Shown here one piece after another: positions 10,530 through 21,177 of a stretch of DNA of 64,000 nucleotides. The notes under the pieces were generated by a model. It was given only the letters and a program-made list of their open reading frames with translations, did no database searches and was not told the DNA's origin. Numbering within the stretch: the first letter of the stretch is position 1; every line of letters begins with the position of its first letter. This DNA is from Volutella citrinella. Its lineage: Eukaryota > Ascomycota > Sordariomycetes > Hypocreales > Nectriaceae. Made by a program: the position numbers and the translations under genes. The stretch is taken from positions 4,092,001 to 4,156,000 of the forward strand of contig JAWZSP010000005.1 in assembly GCA_034401135.1 (NCBI GenBank). The letters are read 5' to 3'.

Positions 10530-11569
10530 ATGTTTGGCATCCTCGAGGCTGTCTCGGTGCCCCATTCGGGCATCTTCAGCACATACGAAGAGCTCTTCAA
10601 ACAGCTTAATGATCGTATGGAAAAAGATGGCTACAAAATTGTCAAAGCCCGCTCCCATCGCGGCAAAGTGGGCGGTGCCGACATCCCAGGAAACGAGATA
10701 GTGCGATGCGATCTAGTATGCGACAGAGGCGGCCGACCATACCGGTGCATGGCCACCAAGCATAAGACAACAACCAAAAAGACAGACTGCCCTTGGAAGG
10801 CAAAGGCTGTGCATCGTAAGACGATGGGTGGATGGGTATTGACGATAACTTGCGACCAACACAACCACGAGGCCGGTACCCCCGAACCACCCACCCCAGA
10901 GCCCATCACCGAGGAAGATCCAACTGTGGTGGAAGAAGAGGACGGTATGTTGATAACCAAGAAGCAGGTGGAATGTCATGCTGATCAGCCACAGAGGATG
11001 GGCCTGCACCAGATGCAGAGACCTCAGCTGCCATCCAAGTCGCCGGTGTCTCGAACGCTGTGCTTCGACTTACCGGAGACACCTTTCACCAATTAAAGAC
11101 CGAATACCGAAAAATGTCACAACCAGAACGGCTCGGAATCCTTTCGCAGCTCCAGCTTCGGATAGCTGCTATATATGCAGTCCAGAACGAGGATATGCAG
11201 AGGCAGAAGAGGCAGGAAGCCCAGGATAAGCGTCATCGCCAGATTGAGGATGCCAAGCGTCAGTCCTCAGCCCAGAAGCAGCGTGTTCGCCAAAGAAGAC
11301 AGGCCGAAGTCAACCAGCAGATGAACACATCGCAACACGTACCGCAGCAGCCGCTTCCGCAAGACCCTCAGGTACAAGCACAAGCAGAGGCCCAGGCTCA
11401 AGCGCAGGCTCAAGCTCAAGCCATGCTGCAGTCGCAATTGTACTTGCCCCAGACTCCCCAAGCTACCATCGCCGTGCCTGGCATGGACATGCCTCAGTTC
11501 CAGCACTATTCCGGCCCTCCCAAACGAATGCGAGGTCGAGCATCCCAAGCAGCTCCGCAACCTCAGTGA
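10530..11569 (+). CDS. FAR1-type DNA-binding domain protein
   Basis: Probable nuclear DNA-binding protein. Exons are 10530-10944 and 10995-11569 (intron GTATGT...CACAG), 329 aa. Residues about 10-115 form a FAR1/WRKY-GCM1-like zinc domain: CDLVCDRGG, then the pair CPWKAKAVH, and the closing ITCDQHNHEAG supplying the two His ligands. An acidic, proline-rich linker follows (PEPPTPEPITEEDPTVVEEED), then a coiled-coil-like basic helix rich in Q, R and K (about residues 185-245) and a run of QA repeats (QAQAEAQAQAQAQAQA) before a basic C terminus. FAR1 domains are often derived from Mutator-like transposases, but no transposase core is present. The target is unknown. Confidence 0.8.
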
Positions 11570-13850
11570 AAGCAGCGATTCTATCGGATTATCCTCAAAA
11601 CATCGGTTTAAGGCCAGGTTCACAGACACAAACTGGCTATTAAGGGTTGGCAGAGCGAGCAAGAATGTTGGGTTTTGGCACAAGCTCGCTGGGTCTCGTC
11701 GTCCACTGCCAGGTTACCGTGGTCTGTGGCTCACTACGCTTGAGTTACAAATGGTAATATCTCTCTATGATCAAGCAGACCCGAGGCTCAAGGTTGTGGC
11801 AAGCACTTGAAGCCAAGGTGGTGGAATTTTTTGCCAGATGCAGGTTACGAGATTCATTGTCTTTTGGTGCAGAACATGGCGGGATTGTGCTCACACCGAG
11901 GTTGGCAATTTGACCAGGCTAAGCGGTCCTTCAACGCGCAAGCCCTTGTTCGTGCACTGATTCGTCAAACAATGCCTTTGCTCATCCAACGCCAGAAGAG
12001 TAGATCGGCATGATCTGACTTGCCCTGCTTTGTCCCAGTTCCTATGGAAGTATCGAGGGCATAGCCGGCAGGCGCGACAGCCACGCTTGAGCATGGGCTG
12101 CCAACCACAGCCACAGCCAAGATTACGCACGATAGGGCCAATAGCTGTCCCGCGATCTCGGGGACACCAAAACCAACCTCGCATATGCGAGGGCAGGCCC
12201 GGACATGTACTGTAACACTTGGCTGGCTTGGCCGGCTGTTGATGAGTCGCTCCCGGAACATCAATCCCGACCCAGACTTTGTCGAGCACTTTCGCGAGGG
12301 TTGAAAGCTGGCAGTGCGCTTTTGCATCCTTTCATAGGAACCAAGGAGCTGTCGAGAAGCACTCCCGTGGTAACAAAACGGCACTCACTTTGGCTCGTCG
12401 ATTTGCCGCGTGGCACCTGCAGATTTCCGAGAAGTCGATGGTCCCGGCCTTGTTCCATACCAGGACTCCAGGACTCCTTGCATCATGACTCGGGAGGCGG
12501 GTTCCACCATACCCAACATGCATCATATTCCTGGTGCAGCACAGCACACCACTGCGCTTCAAAGGGATCCAATGTGTCATCAACCGATCGCTTAGATGTC
12601 AGATGCACCCAACGAGATAGGCAATCATCGCCGAATCAACCTGCTTTCCGCATGTACGCGTCGCTTGCACGAGGCTCGAATTGCGGGCGCCACAAAACGC
12701 ATCAAACGCTTCCGGGAATCAGACGCAGGGAGCTGGTTGGCTCGTGACAGAAGCGAGATGCATCCACCAAGCTCGACATACAGCTCCCCATGCGGTATTC
12801 CGCTCCTGGATAAAGACGGTCGTCCTACAGTCGCGACGCCCGCTCTTAAAGCTGATTGATACTGTCCACGCTCCTACAGCAACATCCGGAGACAAAGCCG
12901 TTGGCCACTTGCCAGCATCACGTCTCGGACAGATGACTTGACTGGGCTCTCCGGGCCTTGACTGAGGGGTTCCGTAACTGCAGGGTGATGATGGGGCGGG
13001 AGCGGGCCGGTGGCATGAGGGTCGTCAAACTTGGCAACGGAACCCACGATAATCTGCAATACTCGCCAAATGCAGCCGACGATGAAGCAGAGTCCCAGAG
13101 CTAACGCAACGCTTGTTAGGACTAAGGAACCAAGGGCGAGCTAGATGAAGGTGCAATGCAGGCTCTGTAGTAATCGGTACTCCCTCGCCATCTCCCTCAC
13201 AGACAAGTGCCTTTGCTCTGAAAGTGCCTCAGAAAGTGAAGTTGCTGGCATGTGCCAGTGGCCGTTTCAGGGTTGTAGAATTCTATTTGTAGCGTGGCCC
13301 TGTGCCATGCGCTGTTCTCAGCCAACCCCGCGATTGCCGGCGGTTAGCGAGGCGAAAAGTGCCAAGCACACAACCAAGGCCTTGACACTATGGGGCCGAG
13401 ATATCAAGTCCAGCGTGATCCTGATTTGATTGCGACATCAACGGCCACGAGGCGACTCCACTGATCGTGAGTGGGTGAAGGCGAGGACGGGTAGATCTGG
13501 GGTGGAAACCATAACGCAGGTTACTTTACCCTAGACCACCGGCCCGCACCCTGCGGGAAGCAGCCGGTCTCATGAAATTACTTTGTTAGGATCCGGTTAA
13601 GGGGCCTGTACCTACGACTTTGGCTAAGTTCGCCGCTCAATGAGAGGTAGTTCCCATGCGGGGACGCCCAGAGGGCCGCTGGGGCAGCGATATCTCGGAA
13701 GTCATGTTCGCACCGTCCGTGAAGAGCTGACTAGGGGCGCTGGAATGCGGCTGTCTGTGGGAAAAGGGATTGCTGAAAATGTTCCCATCCGGAATGATCG
13801 TGGCAGCCGTAGAGCCCGGTCAACCGGAGCGGCAGGATCGGAGAGAGTCC

Positions 13851-13870
13851 GGGTCTGGGTCTGGGTCTGG
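13851..13870 (+). repeat. Short GGGTCT hexamer repeat
   Basis: Three and a third perfect copies of GGGTCT in noncoding DNA, followed by a degenerate GT-rich tract. A minor simple repeat. Confidence 0.7.
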
Positions 13871-16693
13871 TTGGGAGTGTGTGTCTGACACCCTGCTGTG
13901 CAACGGCGGTGGTTGTCACGATCGCTTCTCTTATTAGTGCGCCAATCACCAATCATGAGTGCATTTACCCAGGTTTATTCCTCAAGTGGCGGCGGCGACT
14001 AGGGGACAGATGCGGCAACGGGTATTGACTTGCGCGAAAAACAGCCTCGAGGCACCCTACCCGCACCGTTGATGGCAATTAGGCGAGTCTTTGTAATGGT
14101 ATTGGAGGATAGGAACCAGCAAGCTCGGAGGGCCGAGTCGAAGCTTGAAGCACGGAGCAGCGAGAGCCAAACTGCTGATCTCGATGGGATGGAATGGCTC
14201 CATCCGTCGCCCACAGTCCCAACTGCCGGGCTCCTCTCTCCACTTTTCAAGACGCAGAACTCCCTGACTGAGAACGCCGCGGCGGCGTTGGATGCTGCGT
14301 ATCTGCTTGGCCTCGGCCTCCTGAAGGGTTGGATGAGTGACAAAAATGATGACTGCCAAGCGCCAATCCAACAACCCTGAACGGCGGACGGCTGTGGGGT
14401 ATGGTGACAGCCCAGTGGCCCCAGTGCCTTGTTGCCCAGAAAGTCAAACGCCCTGAAAATCTTTCCCCTGCCTTGCTTGGCCGGAGCGCGCTCTGCTCCA
14501 AGTTCCAAATGTGAGCCCCTGCAACGGTATTCTTGGGGCCCAGGTGGGTGTCCGGCTCGAAGCGCCGCTGGCCAGTCCATCTGACGTCCCGAGCAGTGCA
14601 AGCCAAGTGAGACACCTGGTTTGCGCCGTTCAGCTGGTTAGTACGAGCGCCAGCAGTGGAAGTCGCGCAGCCTTTGTTGAGGGCGCATGGAAGTGCGTGG
14701 AGCATTGAAGCTTCTGTCGTCGGGCTTGGTGTCAGCAATGGCTTGCAGGGCGTCATTCCCTGCTTGGAGTCACAATACCGTGGTCTAGTGGCCGCTCAGC
14801 AGCAGCAACGGGAGAAGATGGAGATCCACCTGGGGTCCTAGGCCATGCTATGCGTGTGCTGCAGCGCATCCATCACCCTGGCACCCTGGTATCCCAGGCC
14901 CCATGTTGTGCCGGCTGCAGGGGATGGCGAGGACGGCTAGCGCAATTGTGATGTATCTCGTCATCGATTTGGGCGAGGCGAGGGCGAAGAATGTAACGAA
15001 CTTATCACCGTCGCAAGCGAGAGATTCACAGACACGACCGGCAGATTTTTGCAGAAACAGGGCAGCTTGGCAGAGGAGCAGACACTCCGGCTGGGTGCTT
15101 GGGTGATCCATGATGCCTCGAGAGCATTGCTGAGCATTGTGCGGATAGCATTGTGTCATGGCACTCTGATTAGACGCAAGGAAGAGTGCTACCACGTCGC
15201 GTCGCGTCGCAGGCTGGTTATCAACTATGAGCATGAAACCACGTTTTGCGCCTCTTGTCAGACGGACGCCGAACATGGCTGACATTGCAATGCTCCCACC
15301 TCAAGAGACATTGCGGAAACGGAAAAGCAGGAGACAATTTTTCCTCCCCTGAATACTCCGTAAACGCAACCCCAGTATCCGGCGGAGAGTGGTCGTGCAG
15401 CGACCTGTTCCCATCTAGTTGCATGTCCTTGCAAGATATCGCTGGTTGGAGCAAGGCGAACCCAACCAGCAGCAACCCGGCAGCGGGACCAGGAGCCGCA
15501 CGTTGCATCCCTGTCCTCCTGGCCACTGCTACGCCTACGGCAGGTACAGCTACAGCTCGGCTGCTGGTGTTTGGGATTGGACCTGTAGCTATCGTGAGTG
15601 TCTTGTCCTCTATTGGATCGGCGATGCTGCTGAGATGACACTCCAGGTCAGCGTTGCCTGCCTGGACAGCTTCATGTGCGTGGCGACGCCGCAGAGAAAC
15701 GGTAGCGGTCGGCTAAGCCATCTTCAATGTCGTCGTCGCACTCGTATGACGGCCGAATTCGTGGATTCCCGACCAGCGCCATCAAATCGGGCCCGACTGC
15801 TAGTACCGTTCCAGCACCCTGGAACAGAGCTGTGCCCAACTGTGCCATGGCTTCCCGCGGAGCCCAACATCGTGAAGGGGATGGCGGCAGGCACAGAGCG
15901 GGCTGCAATAGCAGAGGGGACGGACGGCTTAGGCAAAAAGGAAAAACGAAGGAGAAAAAAAAAGCAAGCATCCCGTTGGCCTGCATCCTCACGTTGATGT
16001 CAACACGCTCCTTACTCGTTCTTTCCTCCTGCCTCGTCTTGTGCGAGTCTATGTCCATCCATGTACAGTACCACCTGCGCGCTGCCACCTTACAGTCGCA
16101 ATTGCTGCGTCTTATTTTTATCCGCTGGGCGGCCTGCGGAGGGAGATTTGTACTCTGTACGATGCTGTACTCGCGGTTGCCTCCCGCCGCCTGCGCGCGT
16201 CGTCGATGCCACAGGGATGGGATGCCACCCCCCCCAAATCCAACGAGGCGTTCTGCGTCGTATCTCGTCCCGTCCATTGCATCTCCAAGTCTCGTTCCGT
16301 CAGTCTGGCCCGTCTCTCCGTCTGCGATGGCGCCTTAACCACCACATTCGTGCTTTTTCTAGCACCACACCTCGCGCGCACTCCCCCCTCCCCGCTGTAT
16401 CTCCCCTAGCCTACCCGCTAGGGGCCAACCCACGAGAGGCCCGTCCGTCTCCGCCTCCCATCGTCGCGCTCTGTAAGCCAAGCAACGGCTCATCGTCGCT
16501 CGTGCGCCCACGATGCGCCGGCCATGGCACCGAGACGCTGTGGCAGCCACCCGTGACCCGTCAGATTGGGCCCCGTAGCTACGTTGGGTCCTGGGTTTCC
16601 TGTCGCCCTGTGAGGGGCCCTTTTAATACAGCCCGGCTTCCCCTCCGAAGAGGAAAGCAGAACCACTGGAGAAGAGCAGCAGCAAGGAAAAAA

Positions 16694-16734
16694 AAAGCCC
16701 CTCCTTCAAAGCCCCTCCTTCAAAGCCCCTCCAT
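16694..16734 (+). promoter_or_regulatory. Triple 14-base repeat carrying STRE (CCCCT) elements
   Basis: The unit AAAGCCCCTCCTTC is repeated at 16694, 16708 and 16722 (the last copy ends CCAT). Each copy contains CCCCT, the complement of the stress-response element AGGGG bound by Msn2/4-type zinc fingers. It sits 0.9 kb upstream of tps3, whose pathway is stress-induced in fungi. The repeat is seen directly; a function as STRE array is inferred. Confidence 0.55.
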
Positions 16735-17607
16735 CCTGACCCGCGGACTAAACTCTCTCGCCCACCAAATCTTCGACGTCACGACTCGGCCTTTTCTGCG
16801 CCGTCCCATCCAGCTACTCTTCTCCGTCGCCGGTCCCGTAGCCTTCTGCCCTCTCATCTACAGCTTCCTCCAGCTTCACCGGACGGCTCCGCCTCCCATT
16901 GTCCTGCTGCGCTGTACTTCGCGGCTATCGTGGACAGACCCGCGTTGCTGGTCATTACGTCAGTGTCAGTGCTCACCCTCCGCCATGTCGGCAGGTCCCC
17001 CCAGAGCGCATTTTATTCCCCAGCACCCTGCCCTTGAAACCTTTCCTAGTTCTGGTCGGCTCGCCTCGCCTCGCCATTGCGCCCCAAGCATCGCAACTGC
17101 GCTGCGGCCGTGGAGCCGTCCAAGCGTTCCCTTTCCCATTCAAACCACCTGATTCCAATTTCATCTCCTGGTCGGCCTGACCGGGACCCAGAGCCGCCGC
17201 GCAGATAGACTCGTCCCTCGGGTGATTTTCCCCGACGGCCGGCGCTACTTTTCACGGTTGCTCTGCTCTGGTCGCTCTGGCGTCGCGTCGCAATCCTTTG
17301 CGCCGCATCGCCTCTAAGCTTCAATTTGCACACATCGGAGTTCTAACATTTGCAACAGGCGGCCTTGGAATCCAAAGCGCCCCTCAGAGCTTTTTTGTTC
17401 GTCATCTCTAGCATCGGCTTAGAAGATCCGCACGCACGTCCATCTCGCACGACACCCGACGCCAGCGTCCTCCACATGAGCTCGTCATACGGGAGATTCC
17501 AGACTTCGAATCCATTTTCTTCGCTTGACCAACAGCCTTATCCTACAAACTTAATATTGCGTATACATCATCTTCCCCTCTGAGCCAAGCCCGCCACCGA
17601 GTCTACA

Positions 17608-20456
17608 ATGACTGTCTTTGTGTGTTCGCTGTACGTGTTTCACCATGCCCTGGGCTACGCCTTGGACAGCTTTTGTAAACAGGTCCAGCTGACATTGTAC
17701 AACTAGGTTTCTCCCGAAAACAGTGCATTTCACCCTACCTGGCACCCCATCTCGAGGTGCCGATCCAGCAAAAGGCCTGCCGAAACCCCTAGACTCCAAA
17801 TCACTTACAGGCGCATTCACGGCCCCCAGTCTGTTCCCAGCGAGTGACGATCTCACGCCCCCCGAGTCCCCCACCGAACCGGGTCCCGTTCTGCCAAACC
17901 CATTCGCCAATGAAGATGGGTTCCGCCCTCAGTACTCTCGCACGTATCCCCTAGTGGAGGAGGAAGCGGAACGCGGCTGGGGAAGCCGCTCAAACCAGCC
18001 CAAGTCGCGCGCCAACTCGGTCCCCCGCGCGTCCATCACGGAGCAGGGCCGAACTATGCAAAAGGCCAAGGAACTCGGTCGCCAGGGAATCATCCAGCCC
18101 AGGTCGTCTGCCCGAAGCGATAGCCATGATCGTGTATTTGCTTCCGCCAACTGGAAGGTCGTGAATGCAGATCAGGGCAATGGAGGCCTCCGTAATGCTG
18201 CCGAGGCTGCTTCCCGAGAAGGCAAGCTGGGCGATTACACCTGGGTTGGAACGCTTGGCATGCCCACAGATGCCCTGGAGGATACCCATCAAAAACAAGA
18301 CATCGAGGACACCCTGGCGACGGAGCACAACATGCTGACTGTGTTTTGTTCCGACAAGGACTTTGACGGTCATTACACGCATTTTTGCAAGCACATCCTG
18401 TGGCCCGTCTTCCACTATCAGCTTCCGGACAACCCCAAGAGCAAGGCCTACGAAGACCACTCGTGGAAGTACTATGTCAATGTTAACCAGGCATTTGCGG
18501 ATCGAATCGTCAGGGAGTGGAAGCGCGGAGACGTCATCTGGGTTCATGACTACCACCTGCTTCTCGTCCCGGCCATGGTTCGAAGCAAGATCCCAGATGC
18601 CAAGATTGGCTTTTTCCTGCACGTTGCTTTCCCTTCGTCGGAGGTGTTCCGCTGCCTTGCGGTTCGAAAGGAGCTTTTGGAGGGCATGCTCGGCGCCAAC
18701 CTTGTGGGTTTCCAGATCCACGAGTATACCCGCCATTTCCTGCAAACTTGCAGTCGTATTCTCACAGCGGAAGCAACTACGGAGGGTCTGCAACTGGAGG
18801 ATCGCTTTGTCGACGTAATTCACCTGCCGATTGGAATTGATCCTATCAGCTTGCGGCAGAACCTGGACGCCGATGATGTGCGAAAGTGGCTTGAGATCAT
18901 GCAAGAACGATACAAGGGCAAGCGGCTCATTGTTGCTCGTGACAAGCTGGACCATGTCCGTGGCGTCCGGCAGAAGCTCCTTTCTTACGAGTTGTTTTTG
19001 AACAAGAACCCCGAGTGGCGGGAAAACACGGTGTTGATTCAAGTGGCGCTTTCCTCCAGCGACAAGAGCTCGCTCGAGGCCGCCGTTTCTGACATTGTGA
19101 CTCGAGTCAACTCATCCTGGGCCAACCTGGCATACCAGCCGGTAGTCTACCTCAAGCAAGACATCGATTATGCCCAGTATCTCGCTCTGCTGACAATAGC
19201 GGACGCACTCATGATCACAAGTCAGCGCGAGGGCATGAATCTCACCTCGCACGAATACCTGTTTGCCCAAGATGGCAAGCTTTTCCCCGAGAAGAAGCAT
19301 GGTTCCCTCATCCTGTCTGAATTCACCGGCACGTCTTCCCTGTTCAACAAGAACGAGCTGTCTGTCAACCCATGGGATTACCGCCAATGTGCCAACGCCA
19401 TCAAGCAGGCTCTCGAGATGGGCGAGGAAGAGAAGACTCGACGATGGACCAACTTGTATGACCGTGTAGTCAACCACACTGGCTCGCACTGGTTCTCTGA
19501 GTTCATCAACCGACTGGACGTGGTGTATGATGAACAACACAGACGCGACCAGACCTCAGTGCCTCGTCTCTCGGTGCCTGCCCTGACGACCAAGTACAAG
19601 CGCACCAACCGTCGCCTGTTCATCATCGACTACGAGGGCACATTGGTCAGCTGGGGCCCCGTCAACCAAATCATTCCCACCAGCCCCCAGCGGACACTCG
19701 ATGTCCTGAATGACTTGCTGCTAGACGAACGCAACACTGTCTATGTCATGTCTGGTAGACGACCCGAGGAGCTCGACCGAGTTTTCCGCCGAGTGCCCAA
19801 CCTGGGCCTGATGGCAGAGAATGGATGCTTCCTCAAGGACTGCGGAAGTGATAAGTGGATGGAGATGGCCGACCTGGACCAGGTTCGAGACTGGAAGGAG
19901 TCGGTGAAGCCCATCATGACATATTACCTTGAGCGCACCCCCGGCGCGTCGATCGAGGAGCGGAGATGCAGCTTGATTTTCCACTATAAGAGCGCCGAAG
20001 ACTACGAGTCTGCCGCGCGACAGGCCTCCGACTGTGCCAGCCACGTCAATGACGCTTGCGAAGCGCAACGAGTTCACGCCATCCCTCTGGACGGCTCCAT
20101 CGCAGTAGAGCCCATCGACTGGACCAAGAGGACGGCGGCGCGAAAGGTGTTTGAGAAGATGAAGGCGACCATAGCGGCTGACGACGCCCACAAGAATCCG
20201 GTCGACTTCTTGATGGTGATTGGTGATGGACGAGAGGACGAGAAGGTGTTTAGGTGGGCAAACAAGCTGGGCGAAGAGGGCACGGTGAAGGAGGTTGCCA
20301 CCGTCAGCTTGGGAAGCCGCAATACCGAGGCGACGGCCACCCTCACGCAGGGTGTCAGTGGTAAGTGTCAGCCCTCAGACGAAACTCGCAAAAGCACCAG
20401 ACCTAACAACAATGCCAGGAGTCCTTAGCTGTCTGCAGAGGCTAGCCTCGACTTGA
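17608..20456 (+). CDS. tps3: Trehalose-6-phosphate synthase complex regulatory subunit (TPS3-like)
   Basis: Large subunit of the cytosolic trehalose synthase complex, with a GT20 domain fused to a HAD phosphatase domain. Exons are 17608-17630, 17707-20360 and 20419-20456, 904 aa. The 23-base first exon encodes MTVFVCSL and joins at CT/G; the short last exon adds VLSCLQRLAST. The Pro/Ser-rich N-terminal ~170 residues are probably disordered. The GT20 region keeps VWVHDYHLLLVP (near residue 286) but the UDP-glucose loop reads KLDHVRG where active enzymes have RLDYxKG. The phosphatase signature reads DYEGT (near residue 648) instead of DxDGT, losing the second Asp, though GDGREDE remains. Both changes argue for a regulatory Tps3 rather than a catalytic Tps1 or Tps2. 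Confidence 0.9.
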
Positions 20457-21177
20457 TTTTCTCCTTTCTGTTTGTCGGTTCATATTTGCCTAGCTTTCTT
20501 CTCATGTCTGGCGTTGGATTAGGAAAGGGACGGGCGTAGATTTCATCGCAATCACACAAAAGACTCAGAAAGATGACCGGCACGCCACACGTGCATGCGG
20601 TCCTCTTGGCCATTGCTCCAGCTTGGCTCTAGAAATGGGGCAGTTGGCTTTTCAGAAACAAGCGCCTCACAAGGACTGCCGCGGGGCTGGGTCCGATTTA
20701 CGAAACGACACTCCACTTTGAAAGATTTCCTAGCTTAGCGACGTTCAGTAGTTCTTAACCTATGAATGAATGATGGACGACTGCGGGATGATGATCTGTT
20801 GTGCTCCTCTTCGATGCCGAATCGTGATTTTGAGCGAATGCAAACAGATGGGGAAACTTATGGTGAGATGGCTTGGATGAGTTAGCGCAAAGCATTCGTT
20901 CAAGCTCTGATTTATAGCGAGTTGATTACTACAAAGTTGGACTACGACACATTTGATGAGAGGGAACGAGAATGTAGGGGTCAAGACTGTGACTTTCATT
21001 TAAAGTTATATTATCTCATACATGTGAAGGATCTAAAGCCCAAGTATATCCGCCATCGCTCCCAAAAACCCAGGACGGAGAGGGCCAAAAAAAAGGAGGA
21101 AAAAAAACGGAGTGCAAAATCATGTCGCTGTTTCTATCCCGGTACAAATAGCACAATCTACTCTACGGCAGGCAGTC
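20457..21177. other. Intergenic, convergent 3' ends of tps3 and the dynamin-like gene
   Basis: About 720 bases of AT-richer sequence between two convergent stop codons. No supported feature other than presumed 3' UTRs. Confidence 0.6.

Larger units (their letters stand above)
11570..17607. other. Six-kilobase gene-poor stretch upstream of tps3
   Basis: I see no frame with family motifs, consistent splice signals or codon bias here, although several frames of 180-360 codons stay open by chance in the GC-rich sequence. The right part (about 15.9-17.6 kb) is strongly pyrimidine-rich on the plus strand and probably contains the tps3 promoter and 5' UTR. A long noncoding RNA cannot be excluded. 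Confidence 0.5.

Noticed and set aside
12205..12747. 180-codon frame in the gene-poor stretch
   Set aside because: Composition (Ser/His/Arg/Trp-rich) is unlike real proteins in this window and no start context or introns support it.
13851..13870. Possible telomere-like repeat
   Set aside because: The unit GGGTCT differs from the fungal TTAGGG and only about three copies occur; it is a simple repeat.
15672..16338. Overlapping frames of about 200 codons on both strands
   Set aside because: Mutually antisense, no splice support, no domain; typical of GC-rich noncoding DNA.
16061..17152. 363-codon frame upstream of tps3
   Set aside because: Translation is rich in Ser, Pro, Arg and Cys with no motif, overlaps the STRE-type repeat and the pyrimidine-rich leader, and reads as promoter/5' UTR sequence.
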